Shown piece after piece: positions 22,073 to 34,372 of a stretch of 64,000 nt of DNA. The notes under the pieces were generated by a model, which had not been told where the DNA came from, did no database searches, and saw nothing but the letters and a program-made list of their open reading frames with translations. The first letter of the stretch is position 1, and each line of letters starts with the position of its first letter. The position numbers and the translations under genes were made by a program. Origin of the DNA: Endothia cerciana (lineage: Eukaryota; Ascomycota; Sordariomycetes; Diaporthales; Cryphonectriaceae); the NCBI GenBank assembly GCA_026119935.1, contig JALRMH010000056.1, positions 124,001 through 188,000 of the forward strand. The letters are read 5' to 3'.

Positions 22073-23201
22073 GGGGCAGCTGCTCGGGAGGGGAGGGGCA
22101 ACAGTCAGAACAGAGAACGTGAGCTGGCCGCCAAAAGGCGCTGGGTCTTTGTCTATCGAGCAGTGGGACAAGACACGTGTAAGGAGTGGCTAATATTGGG
22201 TATGCCAGGAAGGATCAAACCCACAAGAAGTCACCCGGGTTCTGCAACTGGTACTGCAGAGATCTGCCAAGCCTTTCCATGATGGTATGGCATTCCCTTC
22301 ATGATCTTTCTGTCTGCCCTCAGAACCGTCTTTATGTCACGGCATATTACACATCGTTCTACATAGGGCACATGTCAGGTTCTTCGACTGCCCACCGAGG
22401 GAGTAGGCCGAATGACCTGGATACCAGAGGAGGTTTCGTATATTCGTAGTGGCACCCAAGGCCGTAGGAGAGGGATCAACCCAGAAAAAAAAACCCCCAA
22501 AAAAAAAACCAGACTTGGAGTGCGTGCCTGAATGTCTAGGTATGTACATAGGTAATCACAAGGTCTATCCCGATAACTGGCTATTGGTACAAGGACGGGA
22601 AAAGTAGCGGTTCTCCACGCGCGGAGGAGCCAGCTGGATATAGAGGAGGATTCGAGGACCTGATGGCGCTGATGGGAGACAGATATTGATATAACTACCA
22701 ATGTAAAGTTGGGTGCTGGCCCCCGGCTCCCGAGGTCGGCTTCGGAGCAAGAATCGGCCATCGTTTTCCGTCCCCCGGGCGGCGCATGGCCCTACAGCAA
22801 GGATTGACTTCCCCCAACGGACCGGACGAGACACCAAGCACTGCATGCCCGTACTGCACACTATTTTGCCGCCTCACGACCCGGGAACGGCGCCGGCCAG
22901 CCTGTCTGGAAGTAGAAGAGGCGGCTGGATGGGCGTACCACCTGTATTATCGCATGCCTTACCCTCCTCCCCGGTCCCCTTCGGCCTCCCTCCTCGCCAA
23001 GTGCGGTACGACACTCACCTGCATCCTGCGATCCGTGCCCCTCTGGGTGATCGTGGTCATCGTGCTGCTCCTGGGCGCCCTGCGGCGGCGCATCGCGCTC
23101 CTTGTAGGCCCCCACGGCGCTCGCTCCCCAGCGCATGCAGAAAACCCGCGGTGAGGCCACGGCGATCGAACCACGGGTAAGGAGCTAGGGAGATAGAGAG
23201 G

Positions 23202-23245
<44 letters not shown>

Positions 23246-23344
23246 AGAGAGGGAGAGAGAGAGAGGGAGAGGGAGGGAGAGAGGGAGAGAGAGAGGGAGA
23301 GAGAGGGAGAGAGAGGGAGTGCCGACTGGACCAGACGGAAGAAG
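22073..23344. other. Intergenic region with purine repeat
   Basis: About 1.27 kb between the SDR stop and the thioesterase start. Frames at 22375-22861 (minus) and 22713-23180 (plus) overlap one another and look random. A short hydrophobic plus-strand stretch (about 23030-23090, VPLWVIVVIVLLLGAL) is a possible upstream peptide, unproven. The last 140 nt are the (GA)n tract listed separately. Confidence 0.5.
23206..23320. repeat. Purine (GA/GGGA)n tract just upstream of a start codon
   Basis: About 115 nt of pure purine, GA units broken by GGGA, ending about 25 nt before the ATG at 23345. It probably lies in the thioesterase leader or core promoter. Confidence 0.9.
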
Positions 23345-24489
23345 ATGGCTTCCGCAAACGCCCTCGGCTACCTCCTGCCCCTGGGCATGAGCTCGGCAGC
23401 CGTCGCGGGCCTGTCGCTTGCCCACATCGACTGGAAGACCATCATATTGAAGTTCGTCACGGGGCCGGGGCGGACGATCCGGATCCTGTTGGCGCTCTTT
23501 GTGGTGACGAACTATAAGAGCATGCCCTTCATGTGGACCGTACGTCCCTCCCCCCCCCCCTCCCTTGTGTGCCTGGATGGACAACAACCTAGGTACTGGC
23601 TGATGAGGAAATCAACGTGGAACAGTACCGCGTTCTGGCCGCCATAACCCGCCAGTACCTCCCCCCGCTCCGCCCAGCGCGCCTACACCCGCGCATGCTC
23701 TTCCACTATTCCATCACCACCTCCTACAACTCCCTGCTCGAGACGGACTACAACCTGCACAAGTCCAACTCCACCTACTTCAGCGACCTCGACGTCTCGC
23801 GGTCGCACTGCATCTCCCACCTCCTGAAGCCGGGCATGGAGGCCATCTCCCGCAACGCGGAGACGGGGCGCGTCGTCATCACCCCGGGCGGGGCCCCCGC
23901 CGAGGGCGGCATGGCGATCGGGCTCGGCGCCGTGTTCTGCTCCTTCCGGAGGGAGGTCGCCGTGCTGCAGGGGTACGAGATGTGGACGCGGGTCCTGTGC
24001 TGGGACCGCAAGTGGGTGTATCTCGTCACGCACTTCGTGGCCAAGGGCAGGGTCAGGCCGAGGGCATGGGACGGCGGCGGGGGCGAGGGCTGGTTCGGGC
24101 CGCCTAGGCGGAGGACGACGGCGGCGGCGCGGCCGGCGGAGGGCGAGGGGAGGGAGTCCTTTGACAAGCACGTCATCGCGACCGCGGTGAGCAAGTACGT
24201 GTTCAAGGTCGGACGGTTCACGGTGCACCCTACGATCCTGATGGAGGAGAGCGGCCTGTTGCCTGAGCGGCCGGGGGGTTGGAGGGGGGGCCTGAATGAG
24301 GTATGGGACGAGGTTGAGGACCTTGGGGGGGCAGGTGAGGGTGAGGAGGGCGTGTGGGACTGGAGGCGGGCCGAGTCACAGAGAAGGGAGGGCATGAAGT
24401 TTGCAGAGAAATTCGCGGCGCTGGACGGGCTCAGTGGGCTGTTTGACGGCGGCGAGGATGGCGCCCTGGGTCGATTCTACCCTGGCTAG
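23345..24489 (+). CDS. THEM6-like thioesterase-superfamily (hotdog) protein, membrane-associated
   Basis: Two exons, 23345-23539 and 23593-24489, give 363 residues. The 53-nt intron has donor GTACGT, an internal C11 run and acceptor AACCTAG. An N-terminal hydrophobic segment (GYLLPLGMSSAAVAGLSLA) and a second one (RILLALFVVTNY) suggest membrane association. The rest resembles the 4HBT_2/THEM6 type of hotdog fold: FHYSITTSYNSLLETDYNLHKSN, YFSDLDVSRSH and VAVLQGYEMWTRVLCWDRKWVYL match the family's ordered blocks. Relatives are often mislabelled capsule polysaccharide proteins in fungal genomes. The usual reaction would be acyl-CoA thioester hydrolysis, but the substrate is unknown. The region at about 240-262 (Gly/Arg/Ala-rich) is a low-complexity insertion. 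The ATG at 23345 is the first in this frame after the GA tract. Confidence 0.82.
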
Positions 24490-24856
24490 GTGCCCTTGCG
24501 CGGTACATTCGAATAGAGGAGCTAGACCGCGAGGGCAGCGATAGGGCAGGTGGTACCTGAGGCAGGACTACATAAAAGTTCAGGTCATCACTCCCGAAAC
24601 AAGAAATTTGACATAGAAAAAGAATGTTGTTGTCATCGTTCTGAAGGGTATTGATCCTATAGATCCGAGGAGAAAGTGGGTTGGACCACTTGTGTGGTAT
24701 TCCGTATCCCCCATGACTCAAAACTCCCTCCTCAAGCCGTCGAAACCAGTTCGTAGCCCCACAAACATTTACCAGCCGACAACCGGATAGTGCTTTCTGT
24801 CCGTCATGAATCGGAAGGGGCCGCCTATGCAGCCCAGAGTGAATGCCGTAGGGCGC
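24490..24856. other. Intergenic region, convergent gene ends
   Basis: About 370 nt between the thioesterase stop and the CFEM stop. Nothing recognisable; it should hold both 3' UTRs. Confidence 0.55.
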
Positions 24857-25367
24857 TTAGAGAGCCATCAGGCCAGCAAGCCCGGCAATAGCGGCCCAGC
24901 CGAAACCGTAGAGCTCCGGCCGGCTGCCGGCAGAGCTGGTGGAACTGGAGGAGGCGGTTGATGACGTGCCGGTGCTGGTGCCCGTGGCGGTTGAGTTGGA
25001 CGCCGTCGAAGACGTGCTGTTGCCAATGGCCTCCTCACAAATCTCGGTCACGACCTTCTCGGTAGCTGAACACAAAGGTCAGTACTGGTAGAGTGCTCGC
25101 CGGGTACAGACCGGGATGCTTACTGGTGATGTCCGTGACGGAGCACGAGCTAGTCAGGCACGAGGTCGCGTTGGCCTCGATGGCCACCCTGTTGTCACAC
25201 TGGCAGGAATAATCGGTCGCGCTGCAGCCTGCGGAGGAAGCCCCGGTCGTGAGGCACGTCGTGCTGCACGAAGGCAGCTGGGCCGCGAGGGCGGTGAGGT
25301 CGGAATCAGAAGAGGCTGCGGCGGCCAGGCCGACGAAGCCAGCGAGAGCGATGTTCCTGAGCTGCAT
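24857..25367 (-). CDS. CFEM-domain secreted protein, probable GPI anchor
   Basis: Small secreted protein of about 150 residues in two exons, 25367-25124 and 25065-24857. The intron of about 58 nt has donor GTAAGC and acceptor TGTTCAG. After a signal peptide (MQLRNIALAGFVGLAAAA) the CFEM domain has eight Cys in the expected order: CSTTC, then AGC, then CQC, then SC...SC, then EIC from the second exon. A Ser/Thr/Gly-rich tail and a hydrophobic C-terminal end (GWAAIAGLAGLMAL) suggest a GPI anchor. CFEM proteins bind haem or act at the cell surface and in virulence in other fungi; the role here is not known. The start at 25367 gives a clean signal peptide, while an upstream GTG-based extension is not needed. 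It neighbours the other surface proteins of this stretch. Confidence 0.9.
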
Positions 25368-27515
25368 TTTGGATGATGTGGTGTGGGTCGTAGAGGTAGC
25401 CACAGCGCTGGTGTGATAGTCGGAGTGAATTTATAAGTGTGATGAAGGAGAGAGCCGGTGTGGGTGTCACAGTTCAACTGTAATACCTTCAAGGAAAGAG
25501 TGATGCGAACGGAGTATAGCCAAAGGATCAAATGAGGGTCAGGGGATTGGAAAAGAAGGGCCCCTCTAGACAGGTATGGCACGAGTAGGCACAGGGAGTA
25601 TTTATTGTACCGTGTATACCCTTGGGTTCTCTTTGGTAAATGTAATGAGAACTGGACGAGGAGACTGGATCCTTGATCCGATCCGTGTCCCATGTCACAG
25701 ACCCGGAGTCCCGGGCGAGCCTAGAACCATCGGAAAGGGGAAGTGGAAGCGGATACCAACAGCGACACCGGCACTGGCCGCGAGCCAAGAGGAACGGTGT
25801 CATTGATCAATGTCATAGCGGCGACCTAGTATTGAAACCGTCGCGATGGGTTTTCATCCTTCATAACACCCTAACGCAAGGGCTAGATAGAAGTCGGTAC
25901 CCGACCCCCGGGACAGGTCGATCCCCTTCCTCCCCTTGTCCAAGACTCATCGGCACGGAGGCAGGATACCATCAAGACAGGGACACTTCCTTCGGCAACC
26001 CAGCGCGGGCCTGTTGTCTGGACCCCGCCAGAGGAGCGAAGCAGGACATCCTGGCCGAGGAAGACACAGTCAGGCATACCGAGTAGGTGACTTTGCAATA
26101 CACGTACTGGTAAGGCCTATCAGGGCGTGGGGCATATACGCAGTGGCAAAGCGTTCTTGAGCTCAGCGCCCACGCACCCGCCCGCCCACGCAAGAAAATT
26201 TTGAGGGTTGGAAACGGTCGATGGGCGAGTCGTTTCCCACAGCAGGTTGTCGGACGTTGAAACAAGGCGATCCGTCATCCCTGTAGACAACGTGCCGTGG
26301 CCCAATAAGGCCGTGGAAATGCGACCATGGTCCAGGGAGGTAGAGAGCGATGTGTGCGGCCGTGTCTGGATAGGAGGAAGCTGAATCCAGGTACTGTGCT
26401 GTGTAGTGGCGAGCCCTGCAAGCCCATCCCGACCCCGTTCCGGTCTCCACTGTGGGCCACGCTGAAGTGTCCTGGAGTGACGATGTGAGACATTCGTCGA
26501 CAAGGCTGAGGTCCAGAAAACTGGGGCTTGGTAAAAACAGGGCTAGAACGGCAAGAAACGATGTTTCGTTCCCCTTCAGGAGAAAGGCAAGAAACGGATC
26601 TCGCGAGGACGGTAGACGGGCTGATACTTGTTAGCCCGGGCTGCACGCACTCGGGGTGTTCCAGGAGGCGGCCCACGCCCCCGTGCACCGACCAAGCATG
26701 TGCCCCCGGACAAGGTTAAAATCATGAAGCTGACGAGAGGTTTCTCTCGACACTCAGGGGCCTGCCTGGGTGGCACTGGCCATCACTTCCTCGGCTGACT
26801 CCGCAAATGACGGCTGGCCTTGGTCTGTTGGGAGGGATGCTCCCAAGTAGGTTCGTGGCGGAAGGCCTATGCGTACAAGCGAGATCACCAACCTGTCTGG
26901 CTGAAGGTCACTGCCGGAGCGCCTGTCCCCATTCCTAAAAGAGACCGGCTGGTGCGGCCAGGCCGTTCGTTTGTCGACGGCGCATCATTGAGCTGCACCG
27001 ACGGGCGTCCTAAGAGGTCCACGATCTGCCTTCCTGCCGTCACTATCAGAGTCTCAGAGACGCATGAGACATGTCTCCCCCAGAGACGTGGGAGGATAAG
27101 GGAGGGAGAAACTGTCTGTGAAGTTGATGTTCCTGGTGGTCCTGCTCACTCAGGAGGTCATCATCTTTTGGGGGGAGGGGGACGCAGTCGGTAGTCGCCT
27201 AGGCAGGTGTGGGGAGACCTCTTCATTCATTGGCCGCCCCACCCTGAATTGTTGTGCCTAGTCTCGCTTGTTTTTCTGGACGCTGATCTCATCGCCGCGG
27301 GGCACGTCTCTCTGAACCTGAGGATTCATGGTCAAAGTTTAAACTCCCACCTCGGGACTGACAACCACGACAGCTCCCCCCCCAACCAACCAACCAACCA
27401 ACCAACCAAAAAGAAAAGAAGAAAGAAAAAAAGGACTACAAATTCCTTGGGCTCTTCAAGTCCCGTCTCTCACATTCCCTGCACCACGCGCACCGCCTAG
27501 CCCTGCCGCCCAAAC
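25368..27515. other. Intergenic region without recognisable gene
   Basis: About 2.15 kb containing the CFEM promoter on the left and the tyrosine-phosphatase promoter on the right. Frames up to 179 codons exist, but overlap on both strands without family resemblance. A (CCAA)n tract lies at about 27383-27406, followed by an A-rich stretch shortly before the phosphatase ATG. Confidence 0.5.
27383..27406. repeat. (CCAA)n microsatellite
   Basis: About five to six CAAC units in the leader region of the phosphatase gene, followed by an A/G-rich stretch. Confidence 0.85.
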
Positions 27516-28114
27516 ATGCCTGAACAGGTATCGGTCCTGTTCGTCTGCCTGGGCAACATCTGCCGCTCGACCATGGCGGAGGGTGTCTTCCAGAGCATCA
27601 CGTCGAAGCCCCCGTACTCAGGCCTGGTCAAGAAGCTGGACAGCTGCGGGACGGGAGCGTACCACGTCGGCGATGATCCGGACGACAGGACGATGGACAC
27701 GCTGGAGAAGCATGGCATCACGGACTACGTGCACGCCGCGCGCAAGGTATGCCGTCCCCTCCCCTCCCCCCGACCTCGTATCTCGGCCTGGGGGCGAGAC
27801 CGGTACTGATGGTGCCTGCTCTATCTTTTCCTCCTTCTCAGGTGCACATAAAAGACTTTGACAACTTCGACTATATCTTTGCCATGGACCGGAACAACCT
27901 CCGCGACCTGGAGCGCATGCACAAGAACAAGCCCGAGGCCAAGGCGAAGGTCATGCTGTTCGGCGAGTTTTCCGGCACGGGCAAGCCCGAGGTCGTCCAG
28001 GACCCCTGGTATGGAGGGATCGACGGCTTCGAGACGACGTACCAGCAGTGCATACGGTTCACAAGGAACTTCCTGAAGGAGGTCTTCCCGGACGTCGCGC
28101 CGCCCGGGGAGTGA
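27516..28114 (+). CDS. LTP1: Low-molecular-weight protein tyrosine phosphatase
   Basis: Two exons, 27516-27746 and 27842-28114, give 167 residues, the usual size. The intron has donor GTATGC and a strong polypyrimidine-CAG acceptor. Near the N terminus, VLFVCLGNICRSTMAEGVF carries the phosphate-binding CX5R loop (Cys11 nucleophile, Arg17), followed by Ser18. The second exon carries VQDPWYGG with the general-acid Asp131. Substrates in fungi are not well known. The gene symbol follows yeast LTP1, and orthology is assumed from the family being single-copy. The start is the ATG at 27516, eight residues before the conserved strand. Confidence 0.95.
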
Positions 28115-28928
28115 CGTCGCCGCGGGCGGGGAACGTGGTGGCAAGCGATCGGGTGCATACTCTGGCGTTTTGGGTGTCTCTGGGGGCTGGGGACGGGAGC
28201 GAGCGATTCATGGACCTCGGGGCGTGTTGTTGTGATACCCGGACCCGTAGACGGGCTTATAGAATCAGAAAGACCTCTCGGCACGGTACAGATACGGAGC
28301 ACTAGCAAGGACCCGGCAGCCTATCCTCCCACGTGAGTCGTAGGATGGGGGTTGCCATAGTAGGTGCTCCCTTAGCGAGCCATCCCGAGTCCCGCCGGGT
28401 CTGGTCTGCACCACGAACGGCTGTGATGGTGTGATGATGTGATGGTGTCGGGCCCAGGAGCACAGTCAGGGCCCTTGTGGTCCCTCCCCCTCACCGTGCC
28501 GACCGCTGGATGGTGCGGACGCGGGTAGCACGGGATGGCTTATACTACTACTAGGATCGAATGCAGCCAAAGTCGCAATGCAGGTTCAGCCCTACCGTAT
28601 CGCCCCCAATGGCACCATCGGATGCCTGGCCAGGTGAGACGAGCTCGTGAGTGGCCTTTCCAGACGAACCGGACTCTTCTGGTGGTCGGCATCGGCGACG
28701 ACCGAACACTACTGTTCACCATCACCTGCAGGAGAGCCAACTACTACGACACTAGTCAGGCGACCGGCCAGACATCACGGCAGATCGAATCTGTTGCCAA
28801 CCGGGAGCTGTAAACCCGTCTCGGATAAGGCCAGCATCCTCTGTGTGGCTGCTTGCAATACAGCCATTTTTCTAAAAAAAAAATTAATTTTTTTTGTTCT
28901 TCCGTATTTATCCTTCTGCTGCTTCTGC

Positions 28929-28983
<55 letters not shown>

Positions 28984-30666
28984 ACTTCTGCTACTTCTGC
29001 CTCTTCTCCTTCTCCTTCTCCTTCTCCTGGTTGTTGTTCTTCGCGCTGGGGTTATCCTCAGTGGCACTGCCCGGTGCTGCATTGCTGGGCCTCTCTGCCT
29101 GCCACGTCTGCTGCTCGAAGCCGAGTCCGCGGTGGCTGTGTGGTGGAGACAGATGCCCGAGGCCATCATCTCGTCCTATCTGAGGTTGGTTGGGTGCTGC
29201 ATCTATCCTGCCTCCCCGGTGGGCAGTGTGGGATGGAGCCCCCCTCCCGGCGGTGCTGCGGTCGAAGTTGTGGGGAGGGCTCACACTTCTGCCCGAGGCT
29301 CTGCTGCAGGATCGCGATGGAGACGGGAGAGGTGTATTGATGACGTCCCTGTACTTCCTCTGTTGTACGGGACTACCCCAGTGCCTGCTCCGGTTCCTAC
29401 CAAGACCTGCTGCCTCTGCATTACCATGAACACCTTGAAGGGCTGCTGGATCGCTGGATCGCTGGATCGTATCTGCTGTGTAAGCTGACCTGCCAGCTTG
29501 GCTTACACCGAGCCTGAAGATAGTAAGGTACCGGTACCACGCGCCGTATACGTCTCAGTTCCCCCCCCCCCCCCTCCCTTCTTCATTATCAGTCACCGGC
29601 GCGCCGTTACAGCAGGTACGGAGGGTTGCAGCCAGGACATGTTGGTGGATGGCGAGGGGTGCGGAAGCCTGCAAATCATCGTCGGCAGGTACAGTATGAA
29701 GCGATTCCACTGCGAGACTGACTCTCCCTTGGGCTGGCTGCCCTTGCACAGGCGCGACAAGGGCGGGGGGGTGGGGGCTTCTTACCCACTGGAGTGGGCG
29801 AAGTCCTCTGCCCTCTGCCTGCTCTGCCCCAGGGTCAGCAGTGGGCCCTGGTCACTCACTACTCAGCACGCTCAGCTGCTGGAGTGCCATAGTAGGTAGG
29901 TACTATGTAGCCGCCTCTAGGGACTGCGGGGACGCCTGGACCTGTCCCTGGACTAGGCCTGAGGACAAGGTTCCCCTCCTTAACCCTGCCGTCCCGCGGT
30001 CGGTGCTGTACTTTGTAAACATGCCGCATTGGCTCTATTCCGTACGTCCCACTTGGTATGTTGAGGGGCCCAACTCGTCTGACATACATAACTACCATTC
30101 TCATCATCTCGCGTCCACCACATCTCACCTTCCCCCCCCCCCGGGGCGTCCCATCTTTTTTTTCTTCTCCCCTTCCCTGGAGCCTGAAGAGGCCCGCTGT
30201 TGCTGAGAGGTTCGATTGATATTTCAGCCGCCCTGGCGACCAGTTCCCCTCGGGCTCGAAAGCTGTCGCCGCTGACACTTCCCCTTCACTATCCTGCCAG
30301 CCTTCACTAGAGCCGGTAAGCTGCTGCCCCGACTTATCTGCTTTACCATCCGTCGCCCGGTGTATCTTGCTCCAGCCCCTGGGTCTGGCTGTGCTCTGAG
30401 CTCAATCTGCGAATTGACAACCGGTCGCTGACGTGGGGTCTTGTGTCCAGTTGCCGTTGGCTGACAGCACGGCCGCCTCTTGACTACCGACGCCATCCCA
30501 GGCCTGCGCCCTCTCCTCCTTTGTCTGGACTCCCTCCTTTGTCTGGACTTCCTCCTTTCACCCTTCCGGACAACGACTGCGGCGCGTCTCCCGCCAGCCT
30601 CGCAGGTTCCAACTCTCCCACGTTTAAACCCTTGGCATAGCACAGATCGGGAGGACAGCAGTCAAG
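28115..30666. other. Intergenic region and leader of the MAP kinase gene
   Basis: About 2.55 kb. It holds the phosphatase 3' end, a CTG tract (28929-28983), C14 at 29561-29574 and C11 at 30132-30142. A plus-strand frame that reads poly-Leu through the CTG tract has no conserved sequence and is rejected as a gene. The last 400 nt are pyrimidine-rich and look like the MAP kinase leader. Confidence 0.5.
28929..28983. repeat. (CTG)n trinucleotide repeat
   Basis: About 16 perfect units after a few imperfect CTTCTG units. It lies well upstream of the MAP kinase gene. Confidence 0.9.
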
Positions 30667-32269
30667 ATGGCGGAACTACAAGGCCGCAAGGTCTTCAAGG
30701 TCTTCAACCAAGACTTCATTGTCGACGAGCGCTACACCGTCACCAAGGAGTTGGGTCAGGGTGCCTACGGTATTGTCTGGTGAGTGGCATGTCCGCCCGC
30801 CCGCCGCCCGCCGCCCGCCTGGCCTGTTGGACCTGTCCGCTGACCACTGCGCGATCTCTACAGTGCTGCTATGAACAACCAGACCAACGAGGGCGTCGCC
30901 ATCAAGAAGGTCACCAACGTCTTCAGCAAGAAGATCCTGGCCAAGCGGGCCTTGCGCGAGATCAAGCTCCTCCAGCACTTCCGGGGACACCGCAACGTAA
31001 GCGTCACAGCCTTGTAACACCCCCCCCCCCGGCGGACGCGCCCTGTGACCGGCATGAGGGCGTACAGACGTCACGAGGGGAGAGAGAGAGAGTGGGCTGA
31101 CAGCGAGGGCGACAGATCACCTGCTTGTATGATATGGATATCCCTCGGCCCGACAACTTCAACGAGACCTATCTGTATGAAGGTATGTCAGAACAAGCCA
31201 CAGACAAGACACCGGGTGGGATGAGAGGCTGATCCAGGTGGACCTGCGCAGAGCTGATGGAGTGCGATCTCGCTGCCATCATCCGGTCTGGCCAGCCCCT
31301 GACCGACGCCCACTTCCAATCCTTCATCTACCAGATCCTCTGCGGCTTGAAGTACATCCACTCCGCGAACGTCCTGCACCGTGACCTCAAGCCCGGAAAC
31401 CTCCTGGTCAACGCAGACTGCGAGCTCAAGATCTGCGATTTCGGTCTGGCCCGTGGGTTCTCGGTCGACCCCGAGGAAAATGCCGGGTACATGACGGAAT
31501 ACGTGGCCACGAGGTGGTACCGCGCTCCGGAGATCATGTTGAGCTTCCAGAGCTACACCAAAGCCAGTATGTGGAGCCCTACAGGCTCTTCCCCTGGGGC
31601 CTCGGGCGTGACCTTTGTGCTGATGTGTGGTCTTTTGCAGTCGATGTGTGGTCCGTCGGCTGTATCCTCGCCGAACTCCTGGGCGGCCGACCTTTCTTCA
31701 AGGGCCGTGACTACGTGGACCAGCTCAACCAGATCCTTCACATCCTCGGCACCCCCAACGAGGAGACGCTCTCCCGCATAGGCTCCCCGCGCGCCCAAGA
31801 ATACGTCCGTAACCTTCCCTTCATGCCCAAGAAGTCCTTCCAGTCTCTGTTCCCCAACGCCAACCCGGACGCGCTCGACCTGTTGGACCGCATGCTGGCC
31901 TTCGACCCGACCTCGCGCATCAGCGTCGAGCAGGCCCTGGAGCACCCTTACCTGCAGATCTGGCACGACGCCTCTGACGAGCCCGACTGCCCCACCCACT
32001 TCAACTTCGACTTCGAGGTCGTCGAGGACGTGGGCGAGATGCGCAAGATGATCCTGGAGGAGGTGTTCCGCTTCAGGCAGACGGTGCGCACCGTGCCCGG
32101 CGCAGCTGGGAACCAGCACGGCGCGCAGGCCGCGGCAGGTCAGGTACCCATGCCCAGCGGCGGCCAGCAGCAGTGGAGGACGGAAGACCCGCGGCCGGAG
32201 GAGTACCTAGGCCATAACCAAGGCGGTCTGGAGGCAGACCTCGCGATGGGCGCCGACGGGAGGAGATAG
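30667..32269 (+). CDS. SLT2: Cell-wall-integrity MAP kinase, Slt2/Mps1/MpkA type
   Basis: Terminal kinase of the cell-wall-integrity cascade, phosphorylated by an Mkk-type kinase and acting on cell-wall gene regulators. Five exons fit in phase: 30667-30779, 30864-30996, 31116-31182, 31252-31566 and 31641-32269, giving 418 residues. Visible elements are the Gly loop ELGQGAYGIV, Lys52, HRD Asp149, DFG Asp167, and the TEY activation motif at Thr186-Tyr188 (NAGYMTEYVATRWYRAPE). TEY, the MAELQGRKVFKVFNQDFIVD start and the long Gln/Gly-rich tail after the kinase domain place it in the Slt2 group rather than Fus3/Kss1 or Hog1 (TGY). Intron 2 contains a C11 run and intron 3 is 69 nt. The gene symbol is the yeast name; filamentous-fungal names differ. 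Confidence 0.96.
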
Positions 32270-33180
32270 AGCCTCATCTCGGCCGCAAGCGACCTGCCCT
32301 CGCCAGGGGGTGCGGAGTTGTGGAGCCGGACCTGGCAGTGGCTACTCGACGAGGATCCAAAAGATATCATTGGGACCGGCAGCGGTCTAGACCCAGGCCG
32401 CCGTGACGACGAGAGGTGCGGGGTGATGAATGACAGGTCCGGGCCGTGTCGTGGAAGACCTCAGCCCGGGCGGACAGACACGGTATTGGGCCCATGAGCA
32501 GACGTGGCTCCACGAGGCCCTGCGGAGGCTGGACATGGACGAGCAGGAGACGGGGCTGCAGCCTCCCGACTCTGGGGGTTTCGGTCACGTTTGATAGGGT
32601 TGCGTGTGGCGGCGGGCGAGGCTTACACGGGACGTCGAGGGGAGATGCATCTCGGTGAGGGGATTGAGAGTGTGTAAATGCACTTAAACAAAGTAGGAAA
32701 GCACTAGCAGCAGCGGGCGCGCACGACGTCTCCTTTGGAATAGCTTCTTTTATTTTTTATTTTATTTTTTTTATTTTTTTTATCTCTCTCATAGCACACA
32801 TCATGATCTATCCATCTCCTGAACTCCCTACTAGACCGGCGAACGTACCCTGCGTGAGGTTGTTGACCCGGATGGGCTGACCCACCCACCATCCCATCCC
32901 GTCCTGATCCCATACCGAGTGAGCCCGGGTTCGAAAATGCATTGCATGCTGTTGAGGCTAGTGACGACTGGCGCGGGCCATGCGATCAATGAAGATCCGG
33001 CCCAGGGTGGAGGGAAGACCCTGTGGCCCATCTTCATTCTGCCAGTGCTGGGGTGGGAAGAGCCCGGAGCAACCCCCCCCCCCCCTCTTTTCTTCACGTC
33101 CACGTCCTTCCTTCTCCTGGCTCATCATCGTCACGGCCGATCTGCTGTGAATGAGTCGTCTCGACTCCTACTCCGCGGGG

Positions 33181-33184
<4 letters not shown>

Positions 33185-33217
<33 letters not shown>
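33185..33217. repeat. (GA)n microsatellite
   Basis: About 16 GA units in the intergenic region after the MAP kinase gene. Confidence 0.9.
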
Positions 33218-33219
<2 letters not shown>

Positions 33220-33423
33220 GTGCGCCGGAAGGTAAGCTTAATTAGCTAGCTACCATTGCGCTCGGCCGGCGCATGGAACCATGAAACACACGCGAGAGAT
33301 TGAAGCCGGACCTAGGTCTCTCGTGCTGCTGCTGCTGCTGCTCCTGCTGCTCCTCCTGCAGCTGTGCCCGGACTGCTGCGCTGCACGCTGCGAGTCATGC
33401 AAGGGGCCCCCCGTCCCATGGTG

Positions 33424-33424
<1 letters not shown>

Positions 33425-33455
<31 letters not shown>
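33425..33455. repeat. (CA)n microsatellite
   Basis: About 15 CA units, followed by a short GA stretch. Confidence 0.9.
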
Positions 33456-34179
33456 GCGAGAGAGAGAGATGAGAGATGAGAGATCTTGCGGAGTTCTGAT
33501 ACGGAGGCGTGTAAGTTCGTCTCTGATAAACCTCCTGACACGGCCCACCAAACGAAACCCCCAAAACACAAACACACCCACCCCCCACCCCCCACCCCCT
33601 GCTTGCCAAGCCCGTATGATCATCGAAACGGCTCCTAGCCCCAAGGGCGCGGGGGCAGGGGGGGGGGGGGAGTGGGAAGGGGTGGGATACTATGGTAATC
33701 CGGATGATCTGTGGAGGGCCCGGAATATTTGGGGGTGGAAGGATTTGATGAGGCTGATCTCTGCCCGGGCAAGGCGTGAGATGCCAAGGGCCCGGGGAGG
33801 AGGGGGGGGGGGGGCCAGCCACCACGCAGAACTCTAAATGCTGAAACGACGGACCCAACATGAGGTGCATAGCACTACGGGTAGTAGCAGGTGCTCGACC
33901 TCCACTATCACCGTGTGTACCATGCAAGCAAGTAAGCCATTGGGAGTCCACATTGTTTCATTGTCACAGATCTTCCGACTCGTATTACGGTTGTATGTAT
34001 GTAACTGTCTAGGGCGATTTGATCGACCGTGTCTTTCCCCCGAGCTTTTGTTGAGTCAAATGAGGTAGTTGTCTATACCACTTGCTCGTCCGTGAAGACG
34101 AAATGTCCGGGGTATATCCGAGCGAACGTAGCGAACCGAAGATGCACAGGTAATTTCAGAATGAGCCCCCCACCCGCCG

Positions 34180-34372
34180 GCGCCAAAGAAGTGGAAAGAA
34201 AAGAAGAAAAGGAGGTAGAGGAAGGAGGAAGAGGAGGAGGAGGAGGAGGAGGAGGAGAAGAAGAAGAAGAAGAAGAAGAAGAAGAAGAAGAACAAGAACA
34301 AGAACAAGAACAAGAACAAGAACAAGAACAAGAACAAGAACAAGAACAAGAACAAGAACAAGAACAAGAAGA
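34180..34372. repeat. Long polypurine array: (GGA)n, (GAA)n, then (AAGAAC)n
   Basis: Almost 200 nt. GGA units at about 34231-34256 pass into GAA units to about 34291, then into about 13-14 copies of AAGAAC to about 34370. It ends about 50 nt past the stop of the minus-strand DUF3455 gene, so it is probably in that gene's 3' UTR, where the transcript would read GUUCUU repeats. Confidence 0.9.

Noticed and set aside
22786..23154. Plus-strand frame with a short hydrophobic stretch before the thioesterase
   Set aside because: No conserved sequence and overlap with random frames on the other strand; at most an upstream peptide.
28853..29488. Plus-strand frame with a poly-Leu run
   Set aside because: It is the CTG repeat read through; no conserved sequence or splice pattern around it.
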